From positions 1,922,001 to 1,986,000 of the forward strand of contig JALJCO010003968.1 of the NCBI GenBank assembly GCA_023101725.1: a stretch of 64,000 bases of DNA, in the 5' to 3' direction. The notes under the pieces were generated by a model. That model saw nothing but the letters and a program-made list of their open reading frames with translations. It did not search any database and was not told the origin of the DNA. This DNA comes from Atherinomorus stipes (Eukaryota; Chordata; Actinopteri; Atheriniformes; Atherinidae). Position 1 is the stretch's first letter. The number at the start of each line of letters is the position of its first letter. The position numbers and the translations under genes were made by a program. This document shows, in pieces, positions 23,894-37,308 of the stretch.

Positions 23894-24822
23894 TACAGGG
23901 GTTAGACAATGAAACTGAAACACCTGCCATTTTAGTGTGGAAGGTTTCATGACTAAATTGGACCAGCCTGGTGGCCAATCTTCATTTATCTTCAGCAGAA
24001 TTAAATGTGCACCTCAGCTCTTCTGTTTCCACCAGAACTGTCCATCAAGAGCTCCACAGGGTGAATATACACGGTCGGGCTGCTAAAGCCAAACCTTTGG
24101 TCACTCGTGCCAATGCCAAATGTCGGTTTCAATGGTGCAAGGAGCACAAATCTTGGGCTGTGGACAATGTGAAACATGTATTGTTCTCTGATGAGTCCAC
24201 CTTTACTGTTTTCCCCACATCCGGGAGAGTTTTCGGTGTAGAGAAGCCCCAAAGAAGCGTACCACCCAGATTGTTGCATGGCCAGAGTGAAGCATGGGGG
24301 TGGATCAGTGATGGTTTGGGCTGCCATATCATGGCACTCACTTGGCCCAATACTTGTGCTAGATGGGCGTGTCACTGTCAAGGACTACCGAACCATTCTG
24401 GAGGACCATGTGCATCCAATGGTTCAAACATTGTATCCTGAAGGCGGTGCAGTGTATCAGGATGATAATGCACCAATACACACAGCAAGACTGGTGAAAG
24501 ATTGGTTTGATGAGCATGAAAGTAAAGTTGAACATCTCCCATGGCCTGCAAAGTCACCAGATCTAAATATTATTGAGCCACTTTGGGGTGTTTTGGAGGA
24601 GCGAGTCAAGAAACGTTTTCCTCCACCAGTATCACATAGTGACCTGGCCACTATCCTGCAGTAGAATGGCTTAAAATCCCTCTGACCACTGCTCAGGACC
24701 TGTATGTGTCATTTCGAAGACAAATTGTCGCTGTATTGGCTGCAAAAGGAGACCCCACACCATACTAATAAATTATTGTGGTCTGAAACCAAGTGTTTCA
24801 GTTTCATTGTCTAACCCCTGTA
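23894..24822 (+). mobile_element. Tc1/mariner element, internally deleted (about 925 bp)
   Basis: Near-perfect terminal repeats: CAGGGGTTAGACAATGAAAC at the left (from 23896) and its complement at the right (to 24820), continuing CTGAAACAC on both sides. Both ends are flanked by TA (23894-23895, 24821-24822), the standard Tc1/mariner target. The transposase remnant inside lacks its N-terminal DNA-binding part and carries a frameshift. High terminal identity suggests fairly recent insertion, or that the shortened form was itself mobilised. Confidence 0.93.
23971..24663 (+). pseudogene. Frameshifted Tc1/mariner (DD36E-like) transposase
   Basis: Two overlapping frames cover one protein. Frame 1 (23971 to about 24260) gives LNVHLSSSVSTRTVHQELH, the end of the paired-type DNA-binding region, then LFSDESTF with the first catalytic Asp. 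Frame 2 (about 24278-24663) gives VKHGGGSVMVWAA, YQDDNAPIHTA with the second Asp, and NIIEPLWG with the Glu. From the Asp before NAP to the Glu there are 36 residues, as in the DD36E (Incomer) group. The frame changes between about 24250 and 24280. The first helix-turn-helix is missing, and the protein stops at TAG right after ATILQ, short of the usual C-terminus. It cannot encode an active enzyme. Confidence 0.85.
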
Positions 24823-27653
24823 GATAGTTTCATGAACTGGCTTATATGAATACTGGACCAATGTGGATTTATTTAGATCATAATTGGACTACATTTAATT
24901 CTACTGAAATGGACCGTCTGTTGAGTGCCTTTAAATATTTTGTTATAAATTGGCATAACAAATAAAACTGAATGAAATGTTATTTGATGTCAGGTCTAGA
25001 AACCTGTTTAGCTGCATTGATAACTGATACATTGTTAATGATCATTCCTTATATTATTCTTTTTAACCATAAACATGGACCCATCAATGAGGACCCATCT
25101 CACAGCTTGTTTAGCTTTAGGCAGCAGGTTTAGGTAATATCAGTAACAGAAAGAAGGAAATAATAAAAGACTCCCCTAAATTTCTCCTTTCTTTCTTTTT
25201 TTTTTTTTTTTAACTTGTCCGATCGTAGCAAGCAGAATGATGATCTTATTGTGTTGAACAGATTTGCTTTGCCATGGTGAGCTTTATGAATATAAGGCTC
25301 CCCTTGATATTTTGAGTTTATTCGTTTTATTTCTTTAATTACGTATTTGTGTATAACTGCATTTCACATCGTATTGCTGGGCTTGACAAGACAGAAATGA
25401 AAGTTGAAAGAAGAACTGATAAAAAGTGGAACAGAAAGAAAAAAGTGAAGAAAAGAGAGAGGAAAAAAAAATCCCCTAAATTTCAATGTCATCACAGAAT
25501 TGGTTCCTGTTAGGTTAGCAGCTGCGCATGTTAAAAATCTGGGGGTATCTTAGGCATCAGGAAATAGCAACAATGATTCCTAAGCTAGTATTCTTATGGG
25601 GTGTGAGAAGTGATTAATAATAAGAATATGAAGACAGATAAAAACTCTTTTGTGTGCTAAAGGAAAACCCAACTTGGATATTTAATGCTCCTATAAATAA
25701 AAAAGAAAAGTGTTCGCTATATCCCATGATAATTGCTTGCATGACGAATAAAGTTATCATGTTTGACTGTGAACATATTTTATTTAAATCATAGAATGAC
25801 TCTTCATTCCCTCCGGCCATTTTGGATGTTTTGGAAAACAAGTTGTCACAGCAAAATGTTTGAAACAAGTTTTTATTCTTTTTGCATACATCTGACTGAT
25901 GCGGGACAATCCTCCAACCAGTAAGTGGAGGAGAGTTTGCACACTTTGCCTGCATGACAGCAAAATTTCCGAATGTTGGCTGACAACACTGTTTGAACTG
26001 ACCTTTACCTCTCTGTGACAGGGGCACGCTATGACTGACAGTGTCCCTCAGCATAATTTCCCCCCACCCTGCATTGCCCTCCATCTCCTCTGTGATGCAG
26101 TTGACCCCTTTACAAATCACCCCCCAACTTTACACATCTGCTGCCTGTCAGCATCTGCCAGGCGCACTCACCCGTCCCGCCTATAATGAAAAACTCTCAT
26201 TACTCGCCTCCACCCAACAGGTACGCAGGCCGTTAGGACAATTACTGGGCAATGCCACTGACCTTGTTGTCAGAGAGAGTCAAACAAACACAGAGGTCTA
26301 ACTGAAAGGAGGCCTGGAGCACAGACAGGAGACATGGCCAGAGGAGTGAAGCTTTCTGCCTGTTAGGGATCATGCATTTATTTAAAATTGAAAACATCAA
26401 TGGCAACTGCCTTTGAGTAAAGATAAAGCAAAGATGCAGGTAAAAGCAGAACTCAACACCGTCACCACAGCCAGCTTAAAAGAGGAGCTAGTGCAGCTCT
26501 GCTCTGAATTATTGGCAGAAGCTGTAAACAAAAACTTACAAAGAAATATTCTCAGAAGTAAACTTTCATAAAGTGATTTTGTTTAATCTGACAGTGAAAC
26601 CCAGAAATTTAGATAAAGTGCAATTAAAAAAAAAAAAGATTTAAAAACAAAGCAGTTCACCTCAAACTATTTTCTAACACTGGATAACATGACTTTGCTC
26701 TGTGTTGTCTTATCCCCGCAGCATGATAGAACTTCCACTATGTTTTACTGCATCATCAGCATAGTTCTGTCCCCTATAAGGATTCTGAATAGAAAACTGA
26801 TTTGAGAGGCAAAAATCCCACTACAAGCAAGCTCATGGGCTGCGAAGACCTCAACTTTGGTTTTCATTGAACTTTATCCCAGACTGTGGCTTATCTACAA
26901 AATATTTGTTAACACTTACCTTTTTTTTGTCTTTCTGTCAATACTCATGACCTCTTTGGCCTTTTCCACTCTGCGGCATATAATTGATCATATCTTTGTT
27001 GTCTCTAAGTTTGTCATTATTTTTTTGAATGACGTAATAACTCAGACTGCACTTTAGTCTTTATCACTGTGAGCAGGAAGCTGGAAAAAAATAACTCCCT
27101 AAATATGTTAAAGAACAAATTCTTATTGATCAAAAAGCATTCACTTAGAGCAACATACTTTGATGTCTTCTTTTTTATTTTTCATTTTGCTATATGAAAG
27201 CATGTTATTATGATGAGTGATATACACATTTGATATATTAGTTTGTATTTCGGATATTTGAGAGTCTATTAATTTAATATACAAGTTTGAAATTTCACTT
27301 GGAGTAGGAAGCTGGAAGTTCATATATGCTATTGATGAATAGTTCGATTAATAGTGTTTTCAACCAGCAATTCAGAGCTCAGTAAAGAAGAGAAAATAAA
27401 AAGTTCTTCACTGTGTGTTCAATTTGAATCTCTGTAAAGAAACTAAAAAATCAGTCAGTGGTACAGGAAAGGCTTAGTATGATGACAATATGAAATCCAA
27501 AAAAACTGTTGAAGTCAGCAGAAGTTGCCAAGAGTGTGTGAAATGTTTAGTCCTTTAAGAACCACCACTGTCTTGCAGATATGATTAAGCTGTATGAGAA
27601 ATAAGTAATGCAGAAGCAGGGATGCACATCCTGCCCTCTATCCTGTAACCTTT
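24823..27653. other. No gene seen
   Basis: AT-rich spacer with poly-T at 25198-25212 and A-runs. A 168-codon minus-strand ORF at 25614-26120 has no domain and crosses low-complexity stretches; I do not accept it as a gene. A candidate regulatory block at 25900-26290 is listed separately. Confidence 0.45.
25900..26290. promoter_or_regulatory. Candidate non-coding regulatory block
   Basis: Repeat-free, near-balanced GC content in AT-rich surroundings, with retained CpGs (CCAGGCGCACTCACCCGTCC) and TAAT-type sites (AGCATAATTTCC, GGACAATTACTGGGCAATG). It lies about 5 kb upstream of the homeobox gene. Support is composition only. Confidence 0.22.
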
Positions 27654-27848
27654 AGGGGTGGGAAACTCCAGTCCTCGAAGGCTGGCATCATGCAGGTTTT
27701 AGGAGTTCCCCTGTGGCAATACACCATGTGACTTGTGAAGAGCTTGACATCAAGTTTTGCACAATTACCTGTTGATTGGAGTCAGGTGTGTTGCAGCAGG
27801 GAAACTTGTCATACCTGCAGGATGCCAGCCTTCAAGGACCAGGATTAT
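27654..27848 (+). mobile_element. hAT-type MITE, diverged and missing its right tip
   Basis: Starts AGGGGTGGGAAACTCCAGTC, then CTCGAAGGCTGGCATC and ATGCAGGTTTTAGGAGTT. It ends with the inverted partner CTGCAGGATGCCAGCCTTCA, then AGGACCAGGATTA. The inner core has GGAGTCAGGTGTGTTG. It belongs to the same broad group as the elements at 8605 and 61659 but a different subfamily. The final GTGGGC..CCCCTG tip is lost. Confidence 0.7.
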
Positions 27849-30589
27849 TTCTTACTATCTTGTTATCAGCTGTAAATCTTTTTGGACTGTTAAACATTAG
27901 GGACAACTTTTGTTGTTTTTCACTATGCTGAATGAATTAACTTGACCTTGACAAGGTGGATATGTTATCAATTCAGCCTTAAACATATAATCAAAGTTCT
28001 GTTTTACAAAAGTGGGGCATGATGTCATACACCAGTTCTGGTGAACTGCCCAGACTGGATTTCTGATGTGGACTCAAAGTGACAAATCTTTTCCTTCTAA
28101 CGTTATGCAAACATTTCCTAATCAGCACTAAACATAAGCTACTTATGGGGCTGATGGGATTGTCATTAGGGTTGCAGATGTTTGTTCATCAACCAAAGTA
28201 TTGGCCAAATTAAATGTGAAAACTCAGAGGAAAAGTCACCAAAGCCATTAGGCTTCACTGTGTGGGACTTTTTATTTTCTGTGTCCTGCCTCCTCTTCGG
28301 TTTCAAATCTCTAGGGAAAAAAGAAGCTATGATGTAAAGTACAGTTATAACTCTCAACATGCCATATCCTCCCGAATGGATGACCAGACTCTTGCTAAAT
28401 TTTTATTTGAGTATAATTTTACCAGAGTAACAGAGATGGTGGCGTTTCAGGAAAACAAAAGATGCTTCAGTCTGTGTATGAATTAAATTACAACTCAAAA
28501 AGCCCCTTTAGATAAATCATCAGACATTTGTCATGCTTGGGGTAACCTCCCTGTGAAGGGATTACTTTATTGACCCTGGAGGGGGTCTTGGATGGAAGTG
28601 TGTCTCCTTGGTTCCCTGCGGTGTTTGACAGTCGCTTCTCTCTGAAGTCTTGCTCTGGTCCAAACAGACTTGTAGCTGAGCCAGCTGTTGTTCCCGCTCT
28701 CAGAAATCTACCTGAGGGCCTCTTTGTCCTCAGGGCTCGTCCTTTTGTCCCACTGTCCCACACAAACAGATGTCCAGCCACTGGGCTTTCTTGTAGGAAG
28801 TTGTAAACCTCCAGTGTGCAGCGTGCTCCATTCATATGGAGAGCCCACAATAATAGCTGTGCAAGAGTCATACAAATGCAAATGCGTACATGCAGACACC
28901 CTGTAGGGGTGGCTTTGACAAATGTTTGACTATGTAACTACCGACCATGCCAGTCCGCCAGACTATGACCGGGGAGCAATGAAACCTCCATGAAGCAAAG
29001 TAATCACTTTGAGGTGTGTCAGTAACACAGGAAATTGTATGAGACTTTTAACAGTCTGTAAACATGATTAGGTCCCCCATGTCACTGCTGTTGGGAAAAA
29101 CTACAGCAAAAAAGAAAGATGAGAGGTGTATCTACTGTCTCACCCTCACACAACATAGACCTCACATGCTAATCTGCATTAGCAGATAACCCATTTCAAT
29201 TCTTACTCCCCCAACAAAGTAGAACCCAAGTTTTAAATGCATTATTTGGATGATCAGGGTAAAGTGAAAATAATTCAAGGACTAAAAGAAAATCAAAAGA
29301 AGCTTTCTTGTGCTGTTGCCATTACTGGCTTAGACTCCAAGTGTCCAAAATGACTGTCTGTAGCCATCAGGTTTTATCTGTATTGGACACCTGCAGAAAA
29401 TATTGATCCTGTGCTGGTTTCACCATTTTAGCCATAGCAGGGCATTAAGCTCTAAACAACCCGGTGTCACTTTTTATTGAGTACTAATCGGCAAGACTTG
29501 GAAGCTGATTGATTGTAAATATGAATCAATCACATTTGTTGAGAAAACAATCAGCTGTATTCTTACTCAATTATGAATTTTTAAAGGTTTAATCTAAACT
29601 GACCATGAATCCTTTTCAGTTACTAAACTTTGTTATTTAGCTTTCTTAGGACAGTGGATACTCCAAAGATATAAAGTTGTGATCTCCTCAAAAATTAAAC
29701 AGAATTTACCCATTATTTCAGTCACTGGTGAATAGGTGTCACAGTCCATTGCAATGTGAGGATGATGAAATGTGGCTCAGTTAAGAAAAATTGAGTTCGA
29801 CAACTTTAGCATCTGCTTGCTATGATTCTGGACAGTACAAGTAAAAAAATAGAAAATAAAATAACATAGGACACTTAGGCCAGTTCTGCCTTAGAAAGGG
29901 CCTCACAAAAGTATAAATAACAGAGCATCACATGGGCATTGCCACACTGAATGCCCTGCCCAGATGTTCCCCCCAAAACATTTTGGTTGAATAAACTTCA
30001 TAGGCAATAGCTTTAATCATCATGATAGAACCACAACGCACTAATTTAATTTATTCACCTTTTGATTTAAGCTGGGATGGAAGACTATAGGCAACTTGTT
30101 ACTTAACCATTAAATATAAATGTGCAGAACAAAGCTGTTTCGAGTGAAATGGGACTGGCTACACAGCAGCCTTTCTGCAAGTTATTATAGCATTACCTTG
30201 ATTTCACCTCTAGCATATACATTATGTCTTAATGAGTGTGAATTATTCTCAGAGTTGCACGTTCTCCATTTGATAATGGCTTAAAATGGCACTAATGATG
30301 AAACTGCAATGTGATATTCCACTATTGAAAACCACAGCAGTTCAATGAACAGCTTTTAGTAAGTTGGTTACTTATAAAAGAAACTTATTTTCTGTTGCTC
30401 AGTGGACTCAGTCCCCCCATCCCAACAGTAACGGCTTTTCCAGAGTCCAAATTTGCAGAGACAGGACGATCTCCGATGAATCAAGTGCCATCTGTGTCCA
30501 ATTTACTTTCAGGTCGTCAATTATTGAATTTAATGATATGGGTGATTATCGGCGAACGCTTTGAGATCATTAGGCAGTCGTGTGAAACA
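27849..30589. other. No gene seen; upstream region of the homeobox gene
   Basis: Unique-looking spacer. A 127-codon minus-strand ORF at 28488-28871 overlaps plus-strand ORFs of similar length and has no domain. The 28560-28830 stretch is somewhat GC-richer and could be regulatory, but nothing specific supports this. Confidence 0.4.
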
Positions 30590-30877
30590 CTAATAGTGTT
30601 TGTGTCACGTGGCTGCTTGAGAGAAGGGGGGATAGACGCTTTAAAGACCGCGCACCGGTCATTTAATTCTCGCTGCAAGACTGACTGACAGAGCCAGAGG
30701 GAGCGAATTCCACACTCAGACGGAACATCCAGAATCTGCTCTGAGGAAGCTTGAAGACAAGTAGTGGACTGAACAATGAGAAGTTTCTCTCTGTACGCGT
30801 AATTACGCACAGCGTCCGCTTTTTCTTTTTTTCACGGGTCTAATTTTACGGAGCATGCTGGAACCTAAGGAGTGACA
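30590..30877 (+). promoter_or_regulatory. nkx1.2: Probable core promoter and 5' UTR of nkx1.2, with two upstream ORFs
   Basis: The sequence just upstream of the homeobox start is richer in CpG than the spacer (GACCGCGCACCGGTC, GTACGCGTAATTACGCACAG, CGTCCGC). It contains an AT-rich GCTTTAAAG at about 30638-30646 that could act as a TATA-like element. The exact transcription start is not visible. Two short upstream reading frames occur: 30776-30802 (8 codons, MRSFSLYA) and 30855-30875 (6 codons, MLEPKE). The second stops two bases before the main ATG. Confidence 0.4.
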
Positions 30878-31061
30878 ATGACGTCCAGTCATAAGATTTC
30901 TTTTTCTATTATAGACATATTGGATCCAAACAAATTCAATAGCAAAAGGGTAAACGAACTTTCCATCATCAAGAAGTTTCCTGCGCCAAATTCAGACGGA
31001 ACAAGTTTGGAGTGGGACAGCACAGCTGATGGAGACTTCAGAGATGAGCGCACAGATGCAG
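30878..31061 (+). CDS. nkx1.2: nkx1.2-type NK1 homeobox protein, coding exon 1
   Basis: Encodes residues 1-61 plus the first base of codon 62 of a 265-residue NK1-class transcription factor. I chose ATG at 30878 because the EH1/TN motif follows at once: residues 8-15 read SFSIIDIL, the Groucho/TLE-binding motif that NK proteins carry near the N-terminus, followed by DPNKFN. The frame is open six bases further upstream only through a GTG. The exon ends at GATGCAG followed by GTAAAG (donor at 31062), phase 1. Joining to 32394 makes codon G|GA (Gly) and leads straight into the homeodomain exon frame. NK1 proteins are nuclear repressors acting in posterior neural tube, caudal progenitors and interneurons. 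The chst15-like gene downstream matches the human NKX1-2 neighbourhood, which favours NKX1-2 over NKX1-1. The teleost paralogue suffix cannot be set from this window. Confidence 0.88.
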
Positions 31062-33007
<1,946 letters not shown>

Positions 33008-33760
33008 AATAAACTAAGCTCGATACAGTACGGGGATATGTAGACTTTGGGCAATTTCCGTTTTTTAAAAGAATGCTTTTTGAACAAATTTACTTCTGAC
33101 TGCTGAAATTGTAAAATCAATAATAGTTGTTGCTTTTTCTTGACTTTTCTATTGTCCAAATTTGCTACCATGAAGTAATTTTAAACATTAGCAAAGCCCA
33201 AAAAGCTTTTGACTGTCATGAAAAAATACAGGTCTATTAAATGATCTGTTTATGAGCCTATCTGTGAAACATTGATAATTTTCCATAGCTTGATTCATGG
33301 TATTCTGCACAACTCCTCACTGTTTATTCGATGGTTCCCTTGTCAGTGTTTTGTCTTACAGGTCAAAGTGTGTCATTTTTCAGCACCGTCTTTACATCTG
33401 ACAGGATCACATCTCATATATGTTGTCATGTAAACAACATTATTAGTGTAACTTTATTAAAATAACAAAAAACATTATGGTGTGTGTCATGTGTTGTCAC
33501 TAAGTGAGAGCACTTCAGAAACTGGCTATTTAGCTATCTAATGTTAATTTTACCAAAGTAACTTAAGTAATTAAATGATAAATTACTGTAAAACATTTTT
33601 TTAAATCTAAATGTCCTCACATTTAAACAGATCAGCTTTAAAATAGAATGAATTCTGTACAGAAAGCAAATCATCTGTGCAAGTGTGATTTTACAAGGAA
33701 GTTATTCAAGTGTTTCTTTGCCATTGATTCCATTAATAAGTGCAAAAATAAACTTTATTA
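33008..33760 (+). other. nkx1.2: Probable 3' UTR of nkx1.2
   Basis: AATAAA occurs right after the stop (33008-33013), too close to be the likely sole signal, and again at 33747-33752 within GCAAAAATAAACTTTATT. Which is used is unknown. No other coding signal is present. Confidence 0.4.
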
Positions 33761-35204
33761 GGATATGAATTAGGATTTATGATAGGATGTAACTGATCAA
33801 CTTTGTCAGTGATGGCTCTTAGAAAAAGAGAAACCATGCCCTTAAATGTATCATGTATTAACATTCATAACTGCAAAGAAGAGATATAAATGTGAGAAAT
33901 CAGAGTTCCACATTGATCAAGGGTTTGTGCTGTAATCAAATTTTATCAGTGAACTGTGAATAACAAAAACATTAGATATATGCCCTTCTTTACCTAAATT
34001 TAACACAATGAGTTAATTCAAGGACAACAGTGCAGTTGAACTAAGCATTAACACTTCCATTACAACACTTTCACTTCAGTACTTCAGTGTATCGTTCAGT
34101 TTGTAGCCCATAGTGTATTGTATAACATTTCATTTACTGTTTTGGTGGTGTGCAAAGTTAGCCACTGAAAATGTAAAGTTAAAGGAACAAGATGTAATGA
34201 AGAGGGAACACAGGGTGAACAGCTTGGAAATGTTTCCAACTGTGAGTATTTTCTGACTTCTGGGCAGTTATTTGGATTTTACTGGGTGTTGTTTAATCAG
34301 TTGCAAAACACACTTTTTTTTTTTTTTTAACAAGCCTAAGCAAACTATCTCCTTTTTTATGCAAAACCCAGATCTGACAGTGAAGTCCACCCATCTATTG
34401 TCTACTCTATACCCACTCATGGGGAGGCTTAAGCCTATTCCAGCTACTACCAGGCTTGAGGCATAGCACACCTGCTGCTGACAGTAAAGTGGAAAAATGA
34501 AATTGTTTGGAATAATATAAGGTTGAATGGAACTTTCTATTCAGTAAGAATCCTCATGCAACATAATTCTCACTAGCATCCTGCCTCATGACACACCTTA
34601 CAAACCTGTTATATCAGTGCAAACTGTGACATAATCCCATGGCTCATTCTCAACTGATGATAAACATTGTATGTTGTGCATTCTTACATTTGAGAAACAT
34701 TAAAAAATGCAAAATGTAAGCTTGTTACAATCTGCAAAGGAAGCAATGGTGTGTAACATACTGGAGCCAGTCATTTTACCATTTTCTAACACAACATATA
34801 GGCTATGTTCAATGTTGAAAGGCAAATGTAGGCATGCCAGAAGTACCTGAATGCTCCTCTTTTTCCCATCAAAATTGAAACTCTGAACTCTTATTGTAGC
34901 TGGCGGCTGCACTAAAATCTGCCAACAACATTCACCAAACCTGCAGCTGCAAGCCTGGTCCACATATATCAATCATCTTTGTTTCAATGCATAATGAAAC
35001 ATTTTAAATGATTTAAGCAGAGGTAGACTTCTACAGTATGTCAGAGTATCCATCTTTCAGGATGTCTTGCAGTGGAAAGGTGCATCATTAGTCCGGCTTT
35101 TATTTCCACTCTAGAGCAGAACACACAAACATCACCTGATTCTTTTTTGTCTCCACAATTACAGGTGTACAGGTACTACCCAAAACATTACAATATCCTG
35201 AAAA
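33761..35204. other. No gene seen
   Basis: AT-rich spacer with a poly-T tract at 34314-34328. A short, diverged repeat at about 34385-34480 is listed separately. ORFs of 60-90 codons on both strands lack domains. Confidence 0.5.
34385..34480. repeat. Diverged interspersed-repeat fragment
   Basis: CACCCATCTATTGTCTACTC, then GGGGAGGCTTAAGCCTATTC and CAGCTACTACCAGGCTTGAGG. It resembles a decayed copy of the very common fish repeat containing GGCTGGAGCCTATCCCAGC followed by GGCG..AGGC. Too short to classify. Confidence 0.4.
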
Positions 35205-36255
35205 AGTTCATGTATTTCTGTAATTCAACTTAAAAAGTGCAATTTGCATATTCTATAGACAAATAATATGTGAATCAATATATTTCAAGCTTTTGTTTGT
35301 TTGGATGTTGCTGATTAGAAGTTGCAGCTTAAGAAAACCTCAAATTCTAAAACTCAAAAAATTTGAATACTGTGAAAAGCTCCAGTATTGTAGGCTCAGA
35401 GTGTCACATTCTAATAAGGTAAGTAATCCAAAACACCTCCATAAGTGCCCCAAGCCTTTGAAAAAGTCCCTGTCTTGGTTTAGGAGAATTCACAATCATG
35501 GGGAAGACTGCTGATCTGACAGTTGTGCAGAAAACCATCATTGACTCCCAGCACAAGGTGGGAAAGACACAAAAAGTGATAGCAAAAGAAGCTGGATGTT
35601 CTCAGAGTGCTGTCTCAAAGCACATTAATGGACAGTTAAGTGGAAGGAAGAAGTGTGGAAGAAAACGGTGTACAAGCCGGAGGGCTGACAGCAGCCTGGA
35701 GAAGATGGTCAGGAAAGGGCCTTTTAAAAGTGTGGAGGAACTTCATAAGGAATAGACCTGTGAGTTTCATTAAGTCCAGCATAAATGCAGCCATCTACCA
35801 GGACATTTTGGAGCACTTCATGCTTGCTTCAGTGGACCAGCTGTATGGGGATGCAGACTTCATCTTCCAGCAAGACTTGGCACCTGCCCACACTGCCAAA
35901 ACTACAAAATCCTGGTTCAACAACCATGGGATCACCATGCTTGATTGGCCCGCAAACTCACCTGACCGGAATCCCATCGAAAATATGTGGGGCATTGTCA
36001 AGAGAAAGCTGAACGGGAAGAGACCAAACAATAAAGAAGAGCTCAAAGGTGTGATTGAAGCATTTTTGTCTTCCATAACACCTGAGATATGCCACAAGCT
36101 GGTTGCATCCATGCCACGCTGGGTTAAGGCAGTCATTTACCTCACCTTTGTTCTCTCTTTCTTGCTTCCCTTCAATCAACAAATATGGGTTTGAATCTAA
36201 GCTGTTTGCCACTGTTGAAAAGTGCAAATATTCTAACTGAAAATTAGGATTAATA
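35205..36255 (+). mobile_element. Tc1-like (DD34E) element, internally deleted relic
   Basis: The left part (35215-35470) is a long terminal-region sequence of the family, including AATTCAACTTAAAAAGTGCA and ATATATTTCAAGCTTTTG, and the inner TGAATACTGTGAAAAGCTCC. The right part after the transposase has only the start of the matching terminal region (ATTCTAACTGAAAATTAGG) and then stops. The right tip is therefore lost and the element cannot move. Confidence 0.8.
35498..36194 (+). pseudogene. Deleted Tc1-like DD34E transposase
   Basis: 35498-35755 encodes an intact N-terminus: MGKTADLTVVQKTIIDSQHK with a helix-turn-helix (KVIAKEAGCSQSAVSKHING) and a basic GRKRCTSRR linker. It stops at TAG after VEELHKE. 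From about 35766 the frame encoding INAAIYQDILEHFMLAS gives the C-terminal half with FQQDLAPAHTA (second Asp) and NPIENMWG (Glu), 34 residues apart. Roughly a third of the enzyme, including the first catalytic Asp, has been removed between these parts. The C-terminus also reads into non-family sequence after MPRWVKAV. No host domestication is suggested. Confidence 0.88.
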
Positions 36256-37240
36256 ATCACAATTACTTTGAGACTGCAATAAAAAGCTTTATAATGCACC
36301 ACTACTTCTTCCTTTGTAAAGTAGAAGTCATTTTTACTTACACCACACAACCACACAGTGTCACTATTTCTTTTCTTTCTTTCTACATAGTCTTAGTTTG
36401 TATGCAGACACTAATCATGTTGGTTTTGTTGCGTTTATCAGTAGCAAAATAAATATGTGATTTCAGATTAATCAATTTCAAGTGCTGAGGCACTGGCCAA
36501 TTAAAATGTAAAATGTGATTGTTTTTGTCATCCTTGTCAGGTATATCTAATTTTAGCTGTTAGTTAGCCTTGTGTTATCACAGTTTATATATGTGATGCT
36601 CTTTCCCATATTAGATTTAGCTTCTTGCTTTGGTAGCAAATAAATCAGCTTATCGTGGAGGAAAAAAAAGGCATAATGCAGTAAGATGCTTTCCTGCATA
36701 AGTCATCCAAAAAATAGAAGGTTAATGGCAAAAAAATAATTACACTGTTAATTGATGTATGATTCTTCTTATCTGTTCCTCTTACATGGATATTTGACTG
36801 ATGTAGCAAGTCACCCTCTGAGCTGAGAAAAGATGCAACAGCTTTAGGTAGCAAGTGATCACAGCAGTCCATCAGCAAAAGGATATGAGCTTTAATCCCG
36901 ATGTCAGCCAGTGTCATTAGCTGACATATTTCAAGAGTGTGTTGTGCTTTCACATCTTTGATCCACAATATACTGACTGAGTAAGGAGCTAATGCCTATG
37001 GTGTATCAGATGGTGTGTGCTGCTTGTGGAAAGAGACGACAGCGGCTGGTAGGCAATTTTCTCCTGACACCAGTCTGATAGTTAGGAGTTAGGAGGCTGA
37101 CAAGCGTCCTTAAATTAGATGGAGTTTTCTTACATCTGTCAAAACCTGGACAATGTCAGTCTGTCACTGAGGAGGTGGTGATAGTGAAGCTGCATTATTT
37201 TCTTCTTTCTGCCTGTTTATATCAGTTTTCCCCCATACCC

Positions 37241-37308
<68 letters not shown>

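Noticed and set aside
25614..26120. 168-codon minus-strand ORF
   Set aside because: Low-complexity composition, no domain, no splice or start context.
28488..28871. 127-codon minus-strand ORF
   Set aside because: Overlapped by plus-strand ORFs of similar quality; no recognisable family or conserved motif.
35498..35755. Host helix-turn-helix gene (domesticated transposase)
   Set aside because: The frame stops at an internal deletion within a recognisable Tc1 relic, with no sign of a promoter or splicing.
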